NCBI GenBank assembly: GCA_014584295.1
Contig: JACTNC010000063.1
Location: 62,001 to 126,000 of the forward strand
Origin: Verrucomicrobiota bacterium
Lineage (GTDB): Bacteria; Verrucomicrobiota; Verrucomicrobiia; Opitutales; Opitutaceae
DNA: 64,000 bases
Direction: 5' to 3'
Part shown: positions 1 through 8,022 of the stretch, piece after piece
Layout of the letters: each line of letters starts with the position of its first letter
Numbering within the stretch: position 1 is the first letter of the stretch
The notes under the pieces: generated by a model
What the model was told of the DNA's origin: nothing
Seen by the model: the letters and a program-made list of their open reading frames with translations, nothing else
The model's database searches: none
Translations under genes and position numbers: made by a program

Positions 1-1
1 C

Positions 2-175
2 GGTGTGGCCCTGCGCCCGCGCATCTTCTCCCACGTGGTCGCAGCCTGGCTCGTCGTCATCATCCTCAATCTGCTCATGATCCCCGGCTACTTCGACGTC
101 GCCCTGCGCGACTTCGGTCTCTTCCTCGCCGCATTGGCGCTGGGCCGACTGAGCCAGCAGTTCGCCAATCGCTGA
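2..175 (+). CDS. C-terminal end of a membrane protein, truncated by the window edge
   Basis: An open frame enters from the left edge and stops at TGA 173-175, giving 57 residues. It contains a hydrophobic stretch (around AAWLVVIILNLLMI) that looks like one transmembrane helix, then a second moderately hydrophobic segment (FGLFLAALALG) and a short polar tail. The codon use is the same GC-rich style as the neighbouring genes. The start and most of the protein lie outside the window, so no family can be named. Confidence 0.55.
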   Translation, partial: GVALRPRIFSHVVAAWLVVIILNLLMIPGYFDVALRDFGLFLAALALGRLSQQFANR

Positions 176-410
176 GTCCCTGCCAAATCCAGTCTTTCAG
201 GCGCGAGCCCGCTCCCAGGCCCGTTCGCCCGAAACGCAGCATACATTTCACACCTCGTCGCCGAATTCCCCCGTGGGGATTGATCCAGCCCGCCCGCCAG
301 AGCAAATCAACGGTGCGGCGGTTTTGGGTTGGACGGCATAACACAAAGGCACAGGTCCTTAGGCCTGTGCCTTTTTCTGTGGCAGCCGCTCGCGACCTGC
401 CCCGGTACAA
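176..410 (+). other. Non-coding stretch between the truncated gene and the deoR promoter
   Basis: No convincing protein-coding frame is seen here on either strand. A strong intrinsic terminator sits at 345-376, about 170 bases after the stop of the upstream gene. That is farther than usual for a terminator of that gene, so a short untranslated transcript in 180-376 is possible. I could not fold it into tRNA, SRP RNA or 6S RNA. Confidence 0.4.
345..376 (+). terminator. Strong rho-independent terminator
   Basis: The stem is AAAGGCACAGG (345-355) pairing perfectly with CCTGTGCCTTT (364-374) around an 8-base loop, and the run of T at 372-376 continues from the stem. The T run lies on the + strand side only, so it ends rightward transcription and insulates the following operon. 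Confidence 0.88.
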
Positions 411-457
411 ATGTTAGAAATTGTTCGTTTAGTCTTTTCATTGACATTTTCTAACAT
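411..457. promoter_or_regulatory. Inverted-repeat operator, probably for the DeoR-family regulator
   Basis: ATGTTAGAAA (411-420) and TTTCTAACAT (448-457) are perfect 10-bp inverted repeats, 37 bp apart centre to centre. The right arm starts two bases after a consensus TTGACA (441-446). A repressor on both arms would cover the promoter, as expected for autoregulation by the regulator encoded 21 bp downstream. No other copy was seen in the window. Confidence 0.7.
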
Positions 458-469
458 CGTCTCGAAATC
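441..469 (+). promoter_or_regulatory. Candidate sigma70-type promoter of the amino-sugar operon
   Basis: A perfect -35 hexamer TTGACA is at 441-446. Near the right spacing lies only a weak -10-like element (CGAAAT, about 463-468). Transcription would start close to the ATG at 478, and there is no Shine-Dalgarno sequence in front of it, so the message may be nearly leaderless. Confidence 0.45.
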
Positions 470-477
470 ATGACCCC

Positions 478-1248
478 ATGAGGAAACTCCCGTCCGCCGC
501 ACGTCTGGCTCGCATCCGTGAAAGGTTCGCGAGCGAGGCGGGCGTTTCTGTGGCGGACCTGGCGCGCGAGTTTGGCGTCAGCGAGATGACCATCCGGCGC
601 GACCTCTCGCAACTCGAGGGCCAGTCCCACATTCATCGCACCCACGGCGGCGCGGTGCTCACCGGGCGCATGCTGCTCGAATTCGACTACCGTGACCGCC
701 GCGAGGCCAATCGCGACGCCAAGCAGGCCATCGCCCGCGAAGCCCGAAAGCTCGTCAAGCCGGGTCAGCGCCTCATACTCGACAACGGAACCACAACCCT
801 CGAACTCGCCTGCCTGCTGCGCGATGGCGAGAACCTCACGGTCATCACCCCAAGCCTCGCCGTCGCCTCCGAATTGCTCGACGCACCCGGCGTCGAGGTC
901 ATCCTGCTGGGCGGAGTCATCCGTCGCGGCAGCCCTGACCTTACCGGGCCGGTGACCGAGCACTGCCTTGAACTGTTCTCCGCCGACATCACCTTTCAGG
1001 GCACCGACGGCATCGGCCTTGATGGCAAACTCTATAACGCCGACCTGCGCCTCGCACGGGTTGAGAAACACATGCGACGCATCGCCAAGCGCGCGGTCGT
1101 GCTCGCCGATCACACGAAGATCGGACGCACCGCCCTCGCCTGCTCGGGCAAGCTTTCCGACATCGACACCCTGATCACCGACCGGGCCGCATCTGCGGAA
1201 GCCCTTCGGCGCCTGTCCAAGCTCGGTGTGCGAACCGTCACCGTCTGA
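478..1248 (+). CDS. DeoR-family transcriptional regulator
   Basis: 256 residues, the usual length of DeoR-family sugar regulators. Residues about 8-60 form the winged helix-turn-helix (VSVADLAREFGVSEMTIRRDL, shown here up to the recognition helix), followed by the GGAV sequence. Residues about 80-240 match the phosphosugar-sensing DeoRC domain, including the nucleotide-like loop DNGTTTLELA and the GGVIRRGSPDLTGP segment. It is the first gene of a + strand operon (the next ORF starts 9 bp downstream) and lies just after the inverted repeat 411-457, so it probably represses its own operon and is released by a phosphorylated sugar intermediate. The ligand is unknown; the neighbouring nagA and nagB-like genes suggest an amino-sugar phosphate. 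Confidence 0.9.
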   Translation: MRKLPSAARLARIRERFASEAGVSVADLAREFGVSEMTIRRDLSQLEGQSHIHRTHGGAVLTGRMLLEFDYRDRREANRDAKQAIAREARKLVKPGQRLILDNGTTTLELACLLRDGENLTVITPSLAVASELLDAPGVEVILLGGVIRRGSPDLTGPVTEHCLELFSADITFQGTDGIGLDGKLYNADLRLARVEKHMRRIAKRAVVLADHTKIGRTALACSGKLSDIDTLITDRAASAEALRRLSKLGVRTVTV

Positions 1249-1257
1249 TTTTCCAAC

Positions 1258-2640
1258 ATGATCGCAAACTCCACCTTCAAGACTCTCGAATGGGGCCGCG
1301 TCGACCTCTCGCGCATACCCCACCTTCCCGTGCCCCCCCCGGGCCCCCAGTCCAAACACTGGCACGATCGCTGCACCCGGCATTTCAAGGGCCTGAGCGG
1401 CCAGGTGAAGCTCTTCCCGGTGAGCTTCGAATCCGGCAAGGGATGCGTGCTCAAGGACGTCGATGGCAATGAATACATCGACTTCTCCTCGGGCATCTAC
1501 GTCACAACCCTCGGCCACTGTCACCCGAAGATCAGCGAAGGCATCGCGCGCGCAGCGGGTCAGTTGATGAACGCCCACGACTTCACGACGCCGATCAAGA
1601 CCGAACTGATGGAGAAACTCGCCTCGGTCCTTCCGGGCGATCTCAATGGTTTCCAGCTCTACGATTGCGGCACCGCCGCAGTGGAAGCCGGCATCCGCGT
1701 GCTGCGGGCAGCCACAGGCAGGCACGAAACCGTCAGTTGTTTCTACGATTTTCACGGTAAGACCTACGGCGCGGTCTCCCTCGGTCACATCCGTTCCCAC
1801 GTTTACGGCGCCGTGCGCGCGCCCGGCTCGCATATGGTGCCCCGACCCGACACCTACCGGCCCGTCTGGACCAAACCGGATGGCACAATCGACACCGATG
1901 CCTACCTGCGCTTCTACGGCGAATACCTCGACAAGGCCACCGTTGGATCCGTCGCCGGCTTCGTTCTCGAACCCATCCAGGGCTGGGGCGGCTCAATCAT
2001 GCCCCCGGATGACTTTTTCCCTAAGCTGAGAAAATTCTGCGACGACCGGAATATCCTTCTCATGGCGGACGAGGTCCTCACGAGTTGGGGACGCACGGGC
2101 AAGTGGCTCGCGATGGAACACTGGGGCGTCGTTCCCGATGTCGTCACCATCGGCAAGGGATTCGGCAACGGATTCCCCGTCACCTGCGTCGCCGTCCGCG
2201 AGAAATTTAAGGAGAGTTTCGAGAGCATCTCCGCGTCCTCCAGCTATGGTGGCAACCCCATGGCCTGCGCGGCCGCCCTGATTTCCACCCAGGTCATCGA
2301 GTCGGAAAACCTGCTCGAACACGCCACCCACCTCGGCAAGGTCGCCCTCAAGCGCATGCAGCGCATGAAGGAGCAGCACCGGATCGTGGGCGATGTCCGC
2401 GCAAAGGGCTGCCTCATGGGCATCGAACTCGTGAAGGACAAGTCCACCAAGGAACCCTTCGACAAGGCCGGCACGCTCGTCTATCAGAAAGCCTTCCGAA
2501 AGGGTCTGGCATGGATCCCCGCCGGGCACATTCTCCGCATGAGTCCGCCGATCGTCATGGACGAGGCAACCCTGCTCAAGGGGCTCGATCTCATCGATGA
2601 GGCAATCGGCGAAACCGCCCGTGAACTTGGATTCTCCTGA
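1258..2640 (+). CDS. Class III PLP-dependent aminotransferase
   Basis: 460 residues, typical of class III (omega/4-aminobutyrate-type) aminotransferases. The PLP features are visible: the SSGIYVTTLGHCHP entry region (about 77-90), the GTAAVEAGIR phosphate-binding turn (about 138-147), D271 in LLMADEV (pyridine nitrogen partner) and K300 in TIGKGFGNG (Schiff-base lysine). The family moves an amino group between an amine and a 2-oxoacid. The gene lies between deoR and the aldolase gene, so its substrate is probably an amino-sugar-derived intermediate rather than GABA or ornithine. That assignment is inferred from context only. The start ATG is 9 bp after the deoR stop. Confidence 0.9.
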   Translation: MIANSTFKTLEWGRVDLSRIPHLPVPPPGPQSKHWHDRCTRHFKGLSGQVKLFPVSFESGKGCVLKDVDGNEYIDFSSGIYVTTLGHCHPKISEGIARAAGQLMNAHDFTTPIKTELMEKLASVLPGDLNGFQLYDCGTAAVEAGIRVLRAATGRHETVSCFYDFHGKTYGAVSLGHIRSHVYGAVRAPGSHMVPRPDTYRPVWTKPDGTIDTDAYLRFYGEYLDKATVGSVAGFVLEPIQGWGGSIMPPDDFFPKLRKFCDDRNILLMADEVLTSWGRTGKWLAMEHWGVVPDVVTIGKGFGNGFPVTCVAVREKFKESFESISASSSYGGNPMACAAALISTQVIESENLLEHATHLGKVALKRMQRMKEQHRIVGDVRAKGCLMGIELVKDKSTKEPFDKAGTLVYQKAFRKGLAWIPAGHILRMSPPIVMDEATLLKGLDLIDEAIGETARELGFS

Positions 2641-2670
2641 AAATCCCGCAACCTCCCGTCACAACTTCCC

Positions 2671-3507
2671 ATGACCGCCTTCCGACTCAATCGTCTGTTC
2701 AATCCCAAGTCGCGCCGCTGCTTCGATGTGGCCATCGATCACGGCTTCTTCAATGAATACGGCTTTCTTGCCGGCATCGAAGTCATCGACCGCGCCGTCG
2801 CCACCGTCGTCAGCGCCGCGCCGGACGCGGTGCAGCTCAGCGTCGGCCAGGCGCGCCACCTCCAAAAGATCCCGGGCCGTTTCAAGCCTTCGCTCGTGCT
2901 CCGCATCGACGTGGCCAACGTCTACGGAAAACAACTGCCGCGCCGACTCTACAGCCGCACCATCGACAACCCCGTCGAGCAGGCCCTTCGCCTCGATGCC
3001 GCCTGCATGTGCGTGAATCTGTTCCAGATTCCCAATGAACCCGAGGTCGGAGAGCAGTGCATCGAGAACATCCTCCGACTCAAACCGCAGTGTGAGCGCT
3101 ACGGAATGCCGATGATGATCGAGCCTCTCGTCTTCCAGGCGAATGAAAAGGCCGGTGGCTACATGGTCGACGGCGATGAAAAGAAGATCATCCCGCTCGT
3201 CCGCCAGGCCGCCGAACTCGGCGCCGATGTCATCAAGGCCGACCCCACCGACAACGTCTCCGTCTACCACAAGGTCATCGAGGCCGCCAGCGGCATCCCG
3301 GTGCTCGTGCGTGGCGGCGGCAAGGTGGCCGACCGCGAAATCCTTCAGCGCACCCATGAGCTCCTCGCCCAGGGCGCCTCCGGCATCGTCTACGGTCGCA
3401 ATATCATCCAGCACGCCAAACCCGCGGCGATCACACGCGCCCTGATGGGACTCGTTCACGACGGTCTCTCCGTCGACGCAGCGTTTGATCTCGTTTCGAA
3501 AGGCTGA
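2671..3507 (+). CDS. DhnA/LsrF-type class I aldolase
   Basis: 278 residues resembling the DeoC/LacD/DhnA superfamily of TIM-barrel aldolases (archaeal-type class I fructose-bisphosphate aldolase, LsrF). Visible signatures are the strand-1 motif FDVAIDHGFF near the N-terminus, the likely Schiff-base lysine in GADVIKADPTDN (about residue 189) and the phosphate-binding loops VRGGGK and GIVYGRN near the C-terminus. It would cleave or form a C-C bond in a phosphorylated sugar or a sugar-derived ketone. It is 30 bp after the aminotransferase and 16 bp before nagA. The substrate cannot be read from the sequence. The standard GlcNAc pathway has no aldolase at this step, so its presence here is notable. 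Confidence 0.85.
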   Translation: MTAFRLNRLFNPKSRRCFDVAIDHGFFNEYGFLAGIEVIDRAVATVVSAAPDAVQLSVGQARHLQKIPGRFKPSLVLRIDVANVYGKQLPRRLYSRTIDNPVEQALRLDAACMCVNLFQIPNEPEVGEQCIENILRLKPQCERYGMPMMIEPLVFQANEKAGGYMVDGDEKKIIPLVRQAAELGADVIKADPTDNVSVYHKVIEAASGIPVLVRGGGKVADREILQRTHELLAQGASGIVYGRNIIQHAKPAAITRALMGLVHDGLSVDAAFDLVSKG

Positions 3508-3523
3508 GCCCTTGTCTCCTGCC

Positions 3524-4702
3524 ATGAGCGACCTCTTGATCCGCGATGTCCGTCTCGTCGTTCCTGGCAGGAACATTTTCCCAGGCGACGCGTTGATTCG
3601 GGACGGACGCATCGCGGCGCTCGGCAAGATCGACACCATCGCCTCGCCCGGTACCCGCATCATTGAGGGGCGCGGGCGTTTGCTAACGCCCGGGCTGATC
3701 GACATCCACACCCACGGCATCAAGGACTGCCTCTACGAAGACGGGGCGGAGGAGATCAAGAAAGCTGCGCGATCACTGGGAGAGTTCGGTGTGACCACCG
3801 TGCTTCCCACCCTCATTCCAAAGATCACCGATGCCTGGTTTGATACCGTGCGCGAGGCAACCGCCATCCTCCCGACCATCAAGGAAGTGAACATCCCTGG
3901 AATTCATATCGAGGGTCCGTTCATGGCTGTGGGCGGCGCGGCATGTCCCACGCTTCCCGGGGACCTCGCGCTGCTCGATCGCATTCTTTCCACTTCCAAC
4001 GGCCGCCTCGCGGCGATGTCGCTCAGTCCGGATGCTCCCGACATTGTTCCCGTGATTCATCGGCTGCGGGAACGGGGGATACCGGTTTTTCTCACGCACA
4101 CGCGTGCAACCGCAGAGCAGACGGAAGCGGCGATCGAAGCGGGTGCCTCACACGCGACTCATTTCTACGATGTCTTCTATGCGCCCGCAGAATCTGACCC
4201 AGGCGTGCGCCCTGTCGGCGCGGTCGAATCCATCCTGGCGGATGCTCGCGTGTCGGTGGACTTCATCGCCGACGGCGTACATGTCCATCCCACCGCCATT
4301 CGTGCCGCGCTGGCGGCCAAGGGTTGGCAAGGCATTCTGCTGATCACCGACTCCAACATCGGCGCAGGCCTGCCCGCGGGAATCTACAACACCCCTTGGG
4401 GATACACGATCCGCGTGTCGCCGGAGACCGCAGCCCGCCACTCCGAAAAGGGATTCCTTGCAGGGAGTGCGCTGACCATGAACCGCGGCATGGCGAATCT
4501 CCTGCGCTGGCTCCCGATGCCACCGGAGCAGGTCTGGGCCATGGGCACGCTGAATCCCGCGCGACTTCTCGGACTCGATCGCAAAGGACGACTGGAAGTC
4601 GGCGCCGACGCCGACCTCGTCCTGTGGAATGATACCCTCACCCCTGCGCAGACGTGGGTGAATGGCCACTCTGTTTATGAAGAAAACAACCGCTCCGTTT
4701 GA
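3524..4702 (+). CDS. nagA: N-acetylglucosamine-6-phosphate deacetylase family (NagA)
   Basis: 392 residues from ATG 3524; an earlier in-frame ATG at 3485 lies inside the aldolase gene and is unlikely. It is an amidohydrolase-superfamily protein: the metal motif DIHTHG near residue 65, the EGPF glutamate (HIEGPF, about residue 130), the metal histidines in FLTHTRA and ASHATHFYD, and the catalytic aspartate in LLITDSNIGAG are all present, so it should be catalytically intact. The family removes the acetyl group from GlcNAc-6-phosphate or related N-acetyl amino sugars. The partly unusual operon leaves open whether the substrate is GlcNAc-6-P or another N-acetylated sugar. The 3' end overlaps the nagB-like gene by 41 bp. 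Confidence 0.9.
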   Translation: MSDLLIRDVRLVVPGRNIFPGDALIRDGRIAALGKIDTIASPGTRIIEGRGRLLTPGLIDIHTHGIKDCLYEDGAEEIKKAARSLGEFGVTTVLPTLIPKITDAWFDTVREATAILPTIKEVNIPGIHIEGPFMAVGGAACPTLPGDLALLDRILSTSNGRLAAMSLSPDAPDIVPVIHRLRERGIPVFLTHTRATAEQTEAAIEAGASHATHFYDVFYAPAESDPGVRPVGAVESILADARVSVDFIADGVHVHPTAIRAALAAKGWQGILLITDSNIGAGLPAGIYNTPWGYTIRVSPETAARHSEKGFLAGSALTMNRGMANLLRWLPMPPEQVWAMGTLNPARLLGLDRKGRLEVGADADLVLWNDTLTPAQTWVNGHSVYEENNRSV

Positions 4703-5621
4703 TTTTCAGCCTGCGAGCTTCGTGCCCTTCCGCGACAAGAAGGTCGTTGCACGCGTGCGTGCCATCACACGCGAGCAGATCACCCGGCACCGCAATCCCG
4801 ACTTCAAGATCTCCGTGTTGCCCGACAGCGAATTCGAGTTCCGCTGGATCACGGACATGTTTTTCCGGATCAAGGAAGCGATGGACGCCGGCCGACCGCT
4901 GGTTGCGATCATGCCGAATCCGTGGCCGGGTTACGCCAGGCTCGCAGACATGCTGAACCGCGCCAAGGTGGACTGCAGGAAACTGCACACGTTCAACATG
5001 GACGAATATGCCGACCAGGACGGTCGCATCGCCCCGGAATCGTGGGAGTTCGGATTCGGGCACGCCTTCAAGAAATATTTCTGGAGAAATCTTCATCCCA
5101 AGCTGCGCCCTGCGGAAAGAAACATCCGCATCTTCACGGACAGGAACATCAAGGACTACGGCCGCATGCTCGCAGACCTGGGCGGGGCAGACATCTGCTA
5201 CAGCGGCCCAGGCTGGACCGGGCACCTCGCCTTCATCGAGCCCGACGCCCCGGAGTTCGCCGGCTCGCTGGAGGAATGGAAGAAGATGGGACCTCGGATC
5301 TGCACGCTAAGTCCGTTCACCATCGCCCAGAACTCCCTGCACGGGTGCTTCGGCTGCAGCGGGGATCTCACCGCCGTCCCCCCGAAGGCGGCCACCATCG
5401 GACCAGCCGAGGTGATTGCGTCAAAACATCGCATCGACATGCACGCAATCACGGTCGACGGCTCGTTTGCCTCCTGGCAGCGCCTCACCACCCGCCTCGT
5501 TCTCCATGGCCCGGTGACACCACGGGTGCCTGAATCCATTCTTCAAACGCTTCGCACGGACGTTTGGGTCTCCGAATCCATAGCCGCCAACATTGAGACG
5601 CGCTGGGACAAGGGCTACTGA
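4662..5621 (+). CDS. NagB-like (glucosamine-6-phosphate isomerase family) protein with altered active-site loop
   Basis: 319 residues, longer than E. coli NagB (266). The FNMDEY motif (residues 111-116) that carries the NagB catalytic aspartate is conserved. The second active-site loop is normally GxGxDGHIAFNEP. Here it reads GPGWTGHLAFIEP (182-194): the histidine (188) and glutamate (193) are kept, but the position of NagB Asp141 is threonine (186). The protein may therefore not be a standard deaminase/isomerase. Translation probably starts at ATG 4662 (or ATG 4677) inside the 3' end of nagA, which implies coupling. It likely acts on the deacetylated product of NagA; the exact reaction is unknown. 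Confidence 0.82.
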   Translation: MATLFMKKTTAPFDFQPASFVPFRDKKVVARVRAITREQITRHRNPDFKISVLPDSEFEFRWITDMFFRIKEAMDAGRPLVAIMPNPWPGYARLADMLNRAKVDCRKLHTFNMDEYADQDGRIAPESWEFGFGHAFKKYFWRNLHPKLRPAERNIRIFTDRNIKDYGRMLADLGGADICYSGPGWTGHLAFIEPDAPEFAGSLEEWKKMGPRICTLSPFTIAQNSLHGCFGCSGDLTAVPPKAATIGPAEVIASKHRIDMHAITVDGSFASWQRLTTRLVLHGPVTPRVPESILQTLRTDVWVSESIAANIETRWDKGY

Positions 5622-5748
5622 GCGCCAGTTGATCCGATACCTTCCGCTCGCAGACGGGTGCGGGTGACCCCAATTTCTCAAATCCACCTGCCGGTGCTCA
5701 ACTCATCCGGCACAGCCAACACGTCCCCAAATCCTCGCCGCCACCCCA

Positions 5749-6990
5749 ATGCCGTCCACCCCGGAATCGCTCCCCTCACGTGCCTGGCTCATTGTCGGCC
5801 TGCTCTGGTTTGTCGGGTTCCTCAACTACCTCGACCGCCTCATGCTGATCACGATGCGGCTCTCGGTGAAGGAAACGATTCCGATGACAGACGCCCAGTT
5901 CGGGCTGCTGACCACCATCTTTCTCGTCATCTACGCGGTGCTCAGCCCCATCGGAGGATTCATCGCCGATCGGCTAGGCCACAGCCGGACCATCATCGTT
6001 TCGCTCTTTGTCTGGTCAGGCATCACCTGGCTGACCGCCCACGCCACCACGTTTGAACAGCTCCTGCTCACACGCGCGCTCATGGGTTTCAGCGAGGCCT
6101 GTTACCTCCCCGCCGCAATGGCGCTCATCGCCAGCTATCATGGCAACGCCACCCGCTCACTGGCCAACGGCATCCACCTCAGCGGAGTCATGGTCGGTTC
6201 CGGGCTCGGCGGCCTGGGAGGTGTCATTGCCGAACGTTATGACTGGACCCTCGCCTTCGAAATTTTCGGCGCAATCGGTGTCGTCTACACGATCGTCCTC
6301 GTCCTGCTCCTGCGCGACAATGCACACGCCGCCAGAAAAGGAAACGTCACAGCGGATACCCAAGTCCCGACCGTTCGATTCGGCTCCGCCATCGCCAGTC
6401 TCTTCAGCGCCAGAAAATTCAATCTTGCGATCGTTTTCTGGAGCCTGCTGGGAGTGACCAGTTGGACCTTTGCCGGATGGCTGCCGGCCTTCCTCGGCGA
6501 AACTTTTCAGCTCCCCCAAGGCAAGGCAGGCATGATGGCGACGGGTTTTCAGTCGATCGGCTCGCTGGTCGGAATGCTCGTCGCCGGATTCTGGGCAGAC
6601 CGCTGGAGTCGCAGGCACCCGGAGGCCCGCGCATTTGTCGGAATCATCGGACTCGCTGTTGGCATCCCGGCTGTCATTGTCGTCGCACACAGCCCCCTGC
6701 TGCCCGTGACGCTCGCGGCCGTGGTCCTATTCGGACTGACCCGCGGCTGCACCGATGCGAACATGATGCCGATCCTCTTTGAGATCGCCGAGCCCCGTTA
6801 TCGAGCGACGGCGTACGGCATGCTCAACGCCTTTGCCACGACCACTGGCGGACTCGTGATCTACCTTGGAGGCGCGTTGCGCGACGCCCACGTAAGCATC
6901 ACCACGGTCTTCTACGGAGGCACGGTCGGCATGGCAATCTGTGCCGGACTGCTCTGGCTCATCCGCCCGCGCAGCGTGGCAAAGCTATAG
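5749..6990 (+). CDS. MFS transporter
   Basis: 413 residues with about 12 hydrophobic helices. The family signatures are visible: NYLDRLMLITM in helix 1 (as in the anion:cation symporter/hexuronate group) and GGFIADRLGHSRTI in the loop after helix 2. It is the last gene of the amino-sugar operon, 127 bp after the nagB-like gene on the same strand, so it is the likely importer of the operon's substrate. No sugar kinase is encoded in the cluster, so the sugar must be phosphorylated by an enzyme encoded elsewhere or enter already phosphorylated. Confidence 0.87.
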   Translation: MPSTPESLPSRAWLIVGLLWFVGFLNYLDRLMLITMRLSVKETIPMTDAQFGLLTTIFLVIYAVLSPIGGFIADRLGHSRTIIVSLFVWSGITWLTAHATTFEQLLLTRALMGFSEACYLPAAMALIASYHGNATRSLANGIHLSGVMVGSGLGGLGGVIAERYDWTLAFEIFGAIGVVYTIVLVLLLRDNAHAARKGNVTADTQVPTVRFGSAIASLFSARKFNLAIVFWSLLGVTSWTFAGWLPAFLGETFQLPQGKAGMMATGFQSIGSLVGMLVAGFWADRWSRRHPEARAFVGIIGLAVGIPAVIVVAHSPLLPVTLAAVVLFGLTRGCTDANMMPILFEIAEPRYRATAYGMLNAFATTTGGLVIYLGGALRDAHVSITTVFYGGTVGMAICAGLLWLIRPRSVAKL

Positions 6991-7115
6991 GCGTTTCCGT
7001 CCGCTCAGCTGATCGCGGGGAACGGTGTCGGTCTGCGATGATGCCGGCCGAGGGAGTCCCTCTGCATTTCGCGATCGCGCTGCTGATCCATTCACAGCAT
7101 GATGCAGAACTCCTC

Positions 7116-7964
7116 ATGAAAACTCCCCGTCGCACGTTCTTGAAAACTTCCCTCGTCGCCACCGCGTCGGCAACTCTCGGAACCACGCTCCCCGCCGCCA
7201 AAACACCGACGGAGAAAGGCCGCGAATATTACGAGCTTCGCTGCTACCGCCTCTCCCAAGGTGCCCGTCTGAAGGCCGATGCCGATCCGGCACTGCTTGA
7301 TCGCTATCTCGAACAGGCGATGCTGCCCGCACTCGAGCGTTGGGGTATACGCAACGTGGGTGTCTTTACCGAACTGGACGTGGACAAGCAGGCCGTCACA
7401 TCCAAACCCAGGCCGGGCTCTCCCGTTTGGGTTCTGATTCCGCATGCAACGCTCGATTCCTTTGTACGCGTCGCAGCGACATTGAACACCGATCCCACGG
7501 TGCAGAAGGCCGGAGCCCGCTACCTTGAGGCACCCAAGGCGACCCCCGCGTTTGAGCGAATCGACAGTTGGCTGCTGCTTGCCTTCAAGAGCATGCCCCG
7601 ACTGGAGCTTCCGTCCTTTTCGCGAAGCCGCGCGCCCACACGCGTGTTTGAACTGCGCGACTACGAGAGCCACAGCGAACTCAAGGCCCTCAACAAAATG
7701 GCGATGTTCGATGACGGTGAAACCGACCTCATGCGCGACCTGAACATGTCGCCTGTTTTTTTCGGCCAGGCGCTCACCGGACCGGACCTTCCCCACCTAC
7801 GTTACCTGACCGGAGCCGCGGACCTCGCGTCCCACCTCGCCCACTGGAAAGCCTTCGGCTCCGATCCGCGCTGGGACAAATTGAAGCGCCTGCCCCAATA
7901 CGCCGACAACACCTCGCGCATCACCTCACGGTTTGTCGCTCCAAAGCCCTACTCCCAGATCTGA
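7116..7964 (+). CDS. Secreted NIPSNAP-family protein
   Basis: 282 residues from ATG 7116. The start is set by the Tat-like signal peptide that follows at once (MKTPRRTFLKTSLVATASA). The mature part contains two NIPSNAP-type ferredoxin-like halves: YYELRCYRL at about residue 40, and VFELRDYESHSELKALNKMAMF in the second half, the usual diagnostic start of the repeat. In Planctomycetes and Verrucomicrobia, exported NIPSNAP proteins are common but of unknown role. It stands alone between the MFS gene and the esterase gene, with no clear promoter or partner. Confidence 0.8.
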   Translation: MKTPRRTFLKTSLVATASATLGTTLPAAKTPTEKGREYYELRCYRLSQGARLKADADPALLDRYLEQAMLPALERWGIRNVGVFTELDVDKQAVTSKPRPGSPVWVLIPHATLDSFVRVAATLNTDPTVQKAGARYLEAPKATPAFERIDSWLLLAFKSMPRLELPSFSRSRAPTRVFELRDYESHSELKALNKMAMFDDGETDLMRDLNMSPVFFGQALTGPDLPHLRYLTGAADLASHLAHWKAFGSDPRWDKLKRLPQYADNTSRITSRFVAPKPYSQI

Positions 7965-8022
7965 AGGAAAATGTGACTCCCAGAGGCTAACCGTTGGGAC
8001 CCTTGATTCCAAATTGCAGGTC

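Noticed and set aside
451-1833. Long minus-strand open frame (460 residues) opposite deoR and the aminotransferase gene
   Set aside because: It is antisense to two well-supported genes, has no recognisable domain and has the Gly/Ala/Val/Asp-rich composition of a GC-rich shadow frame.
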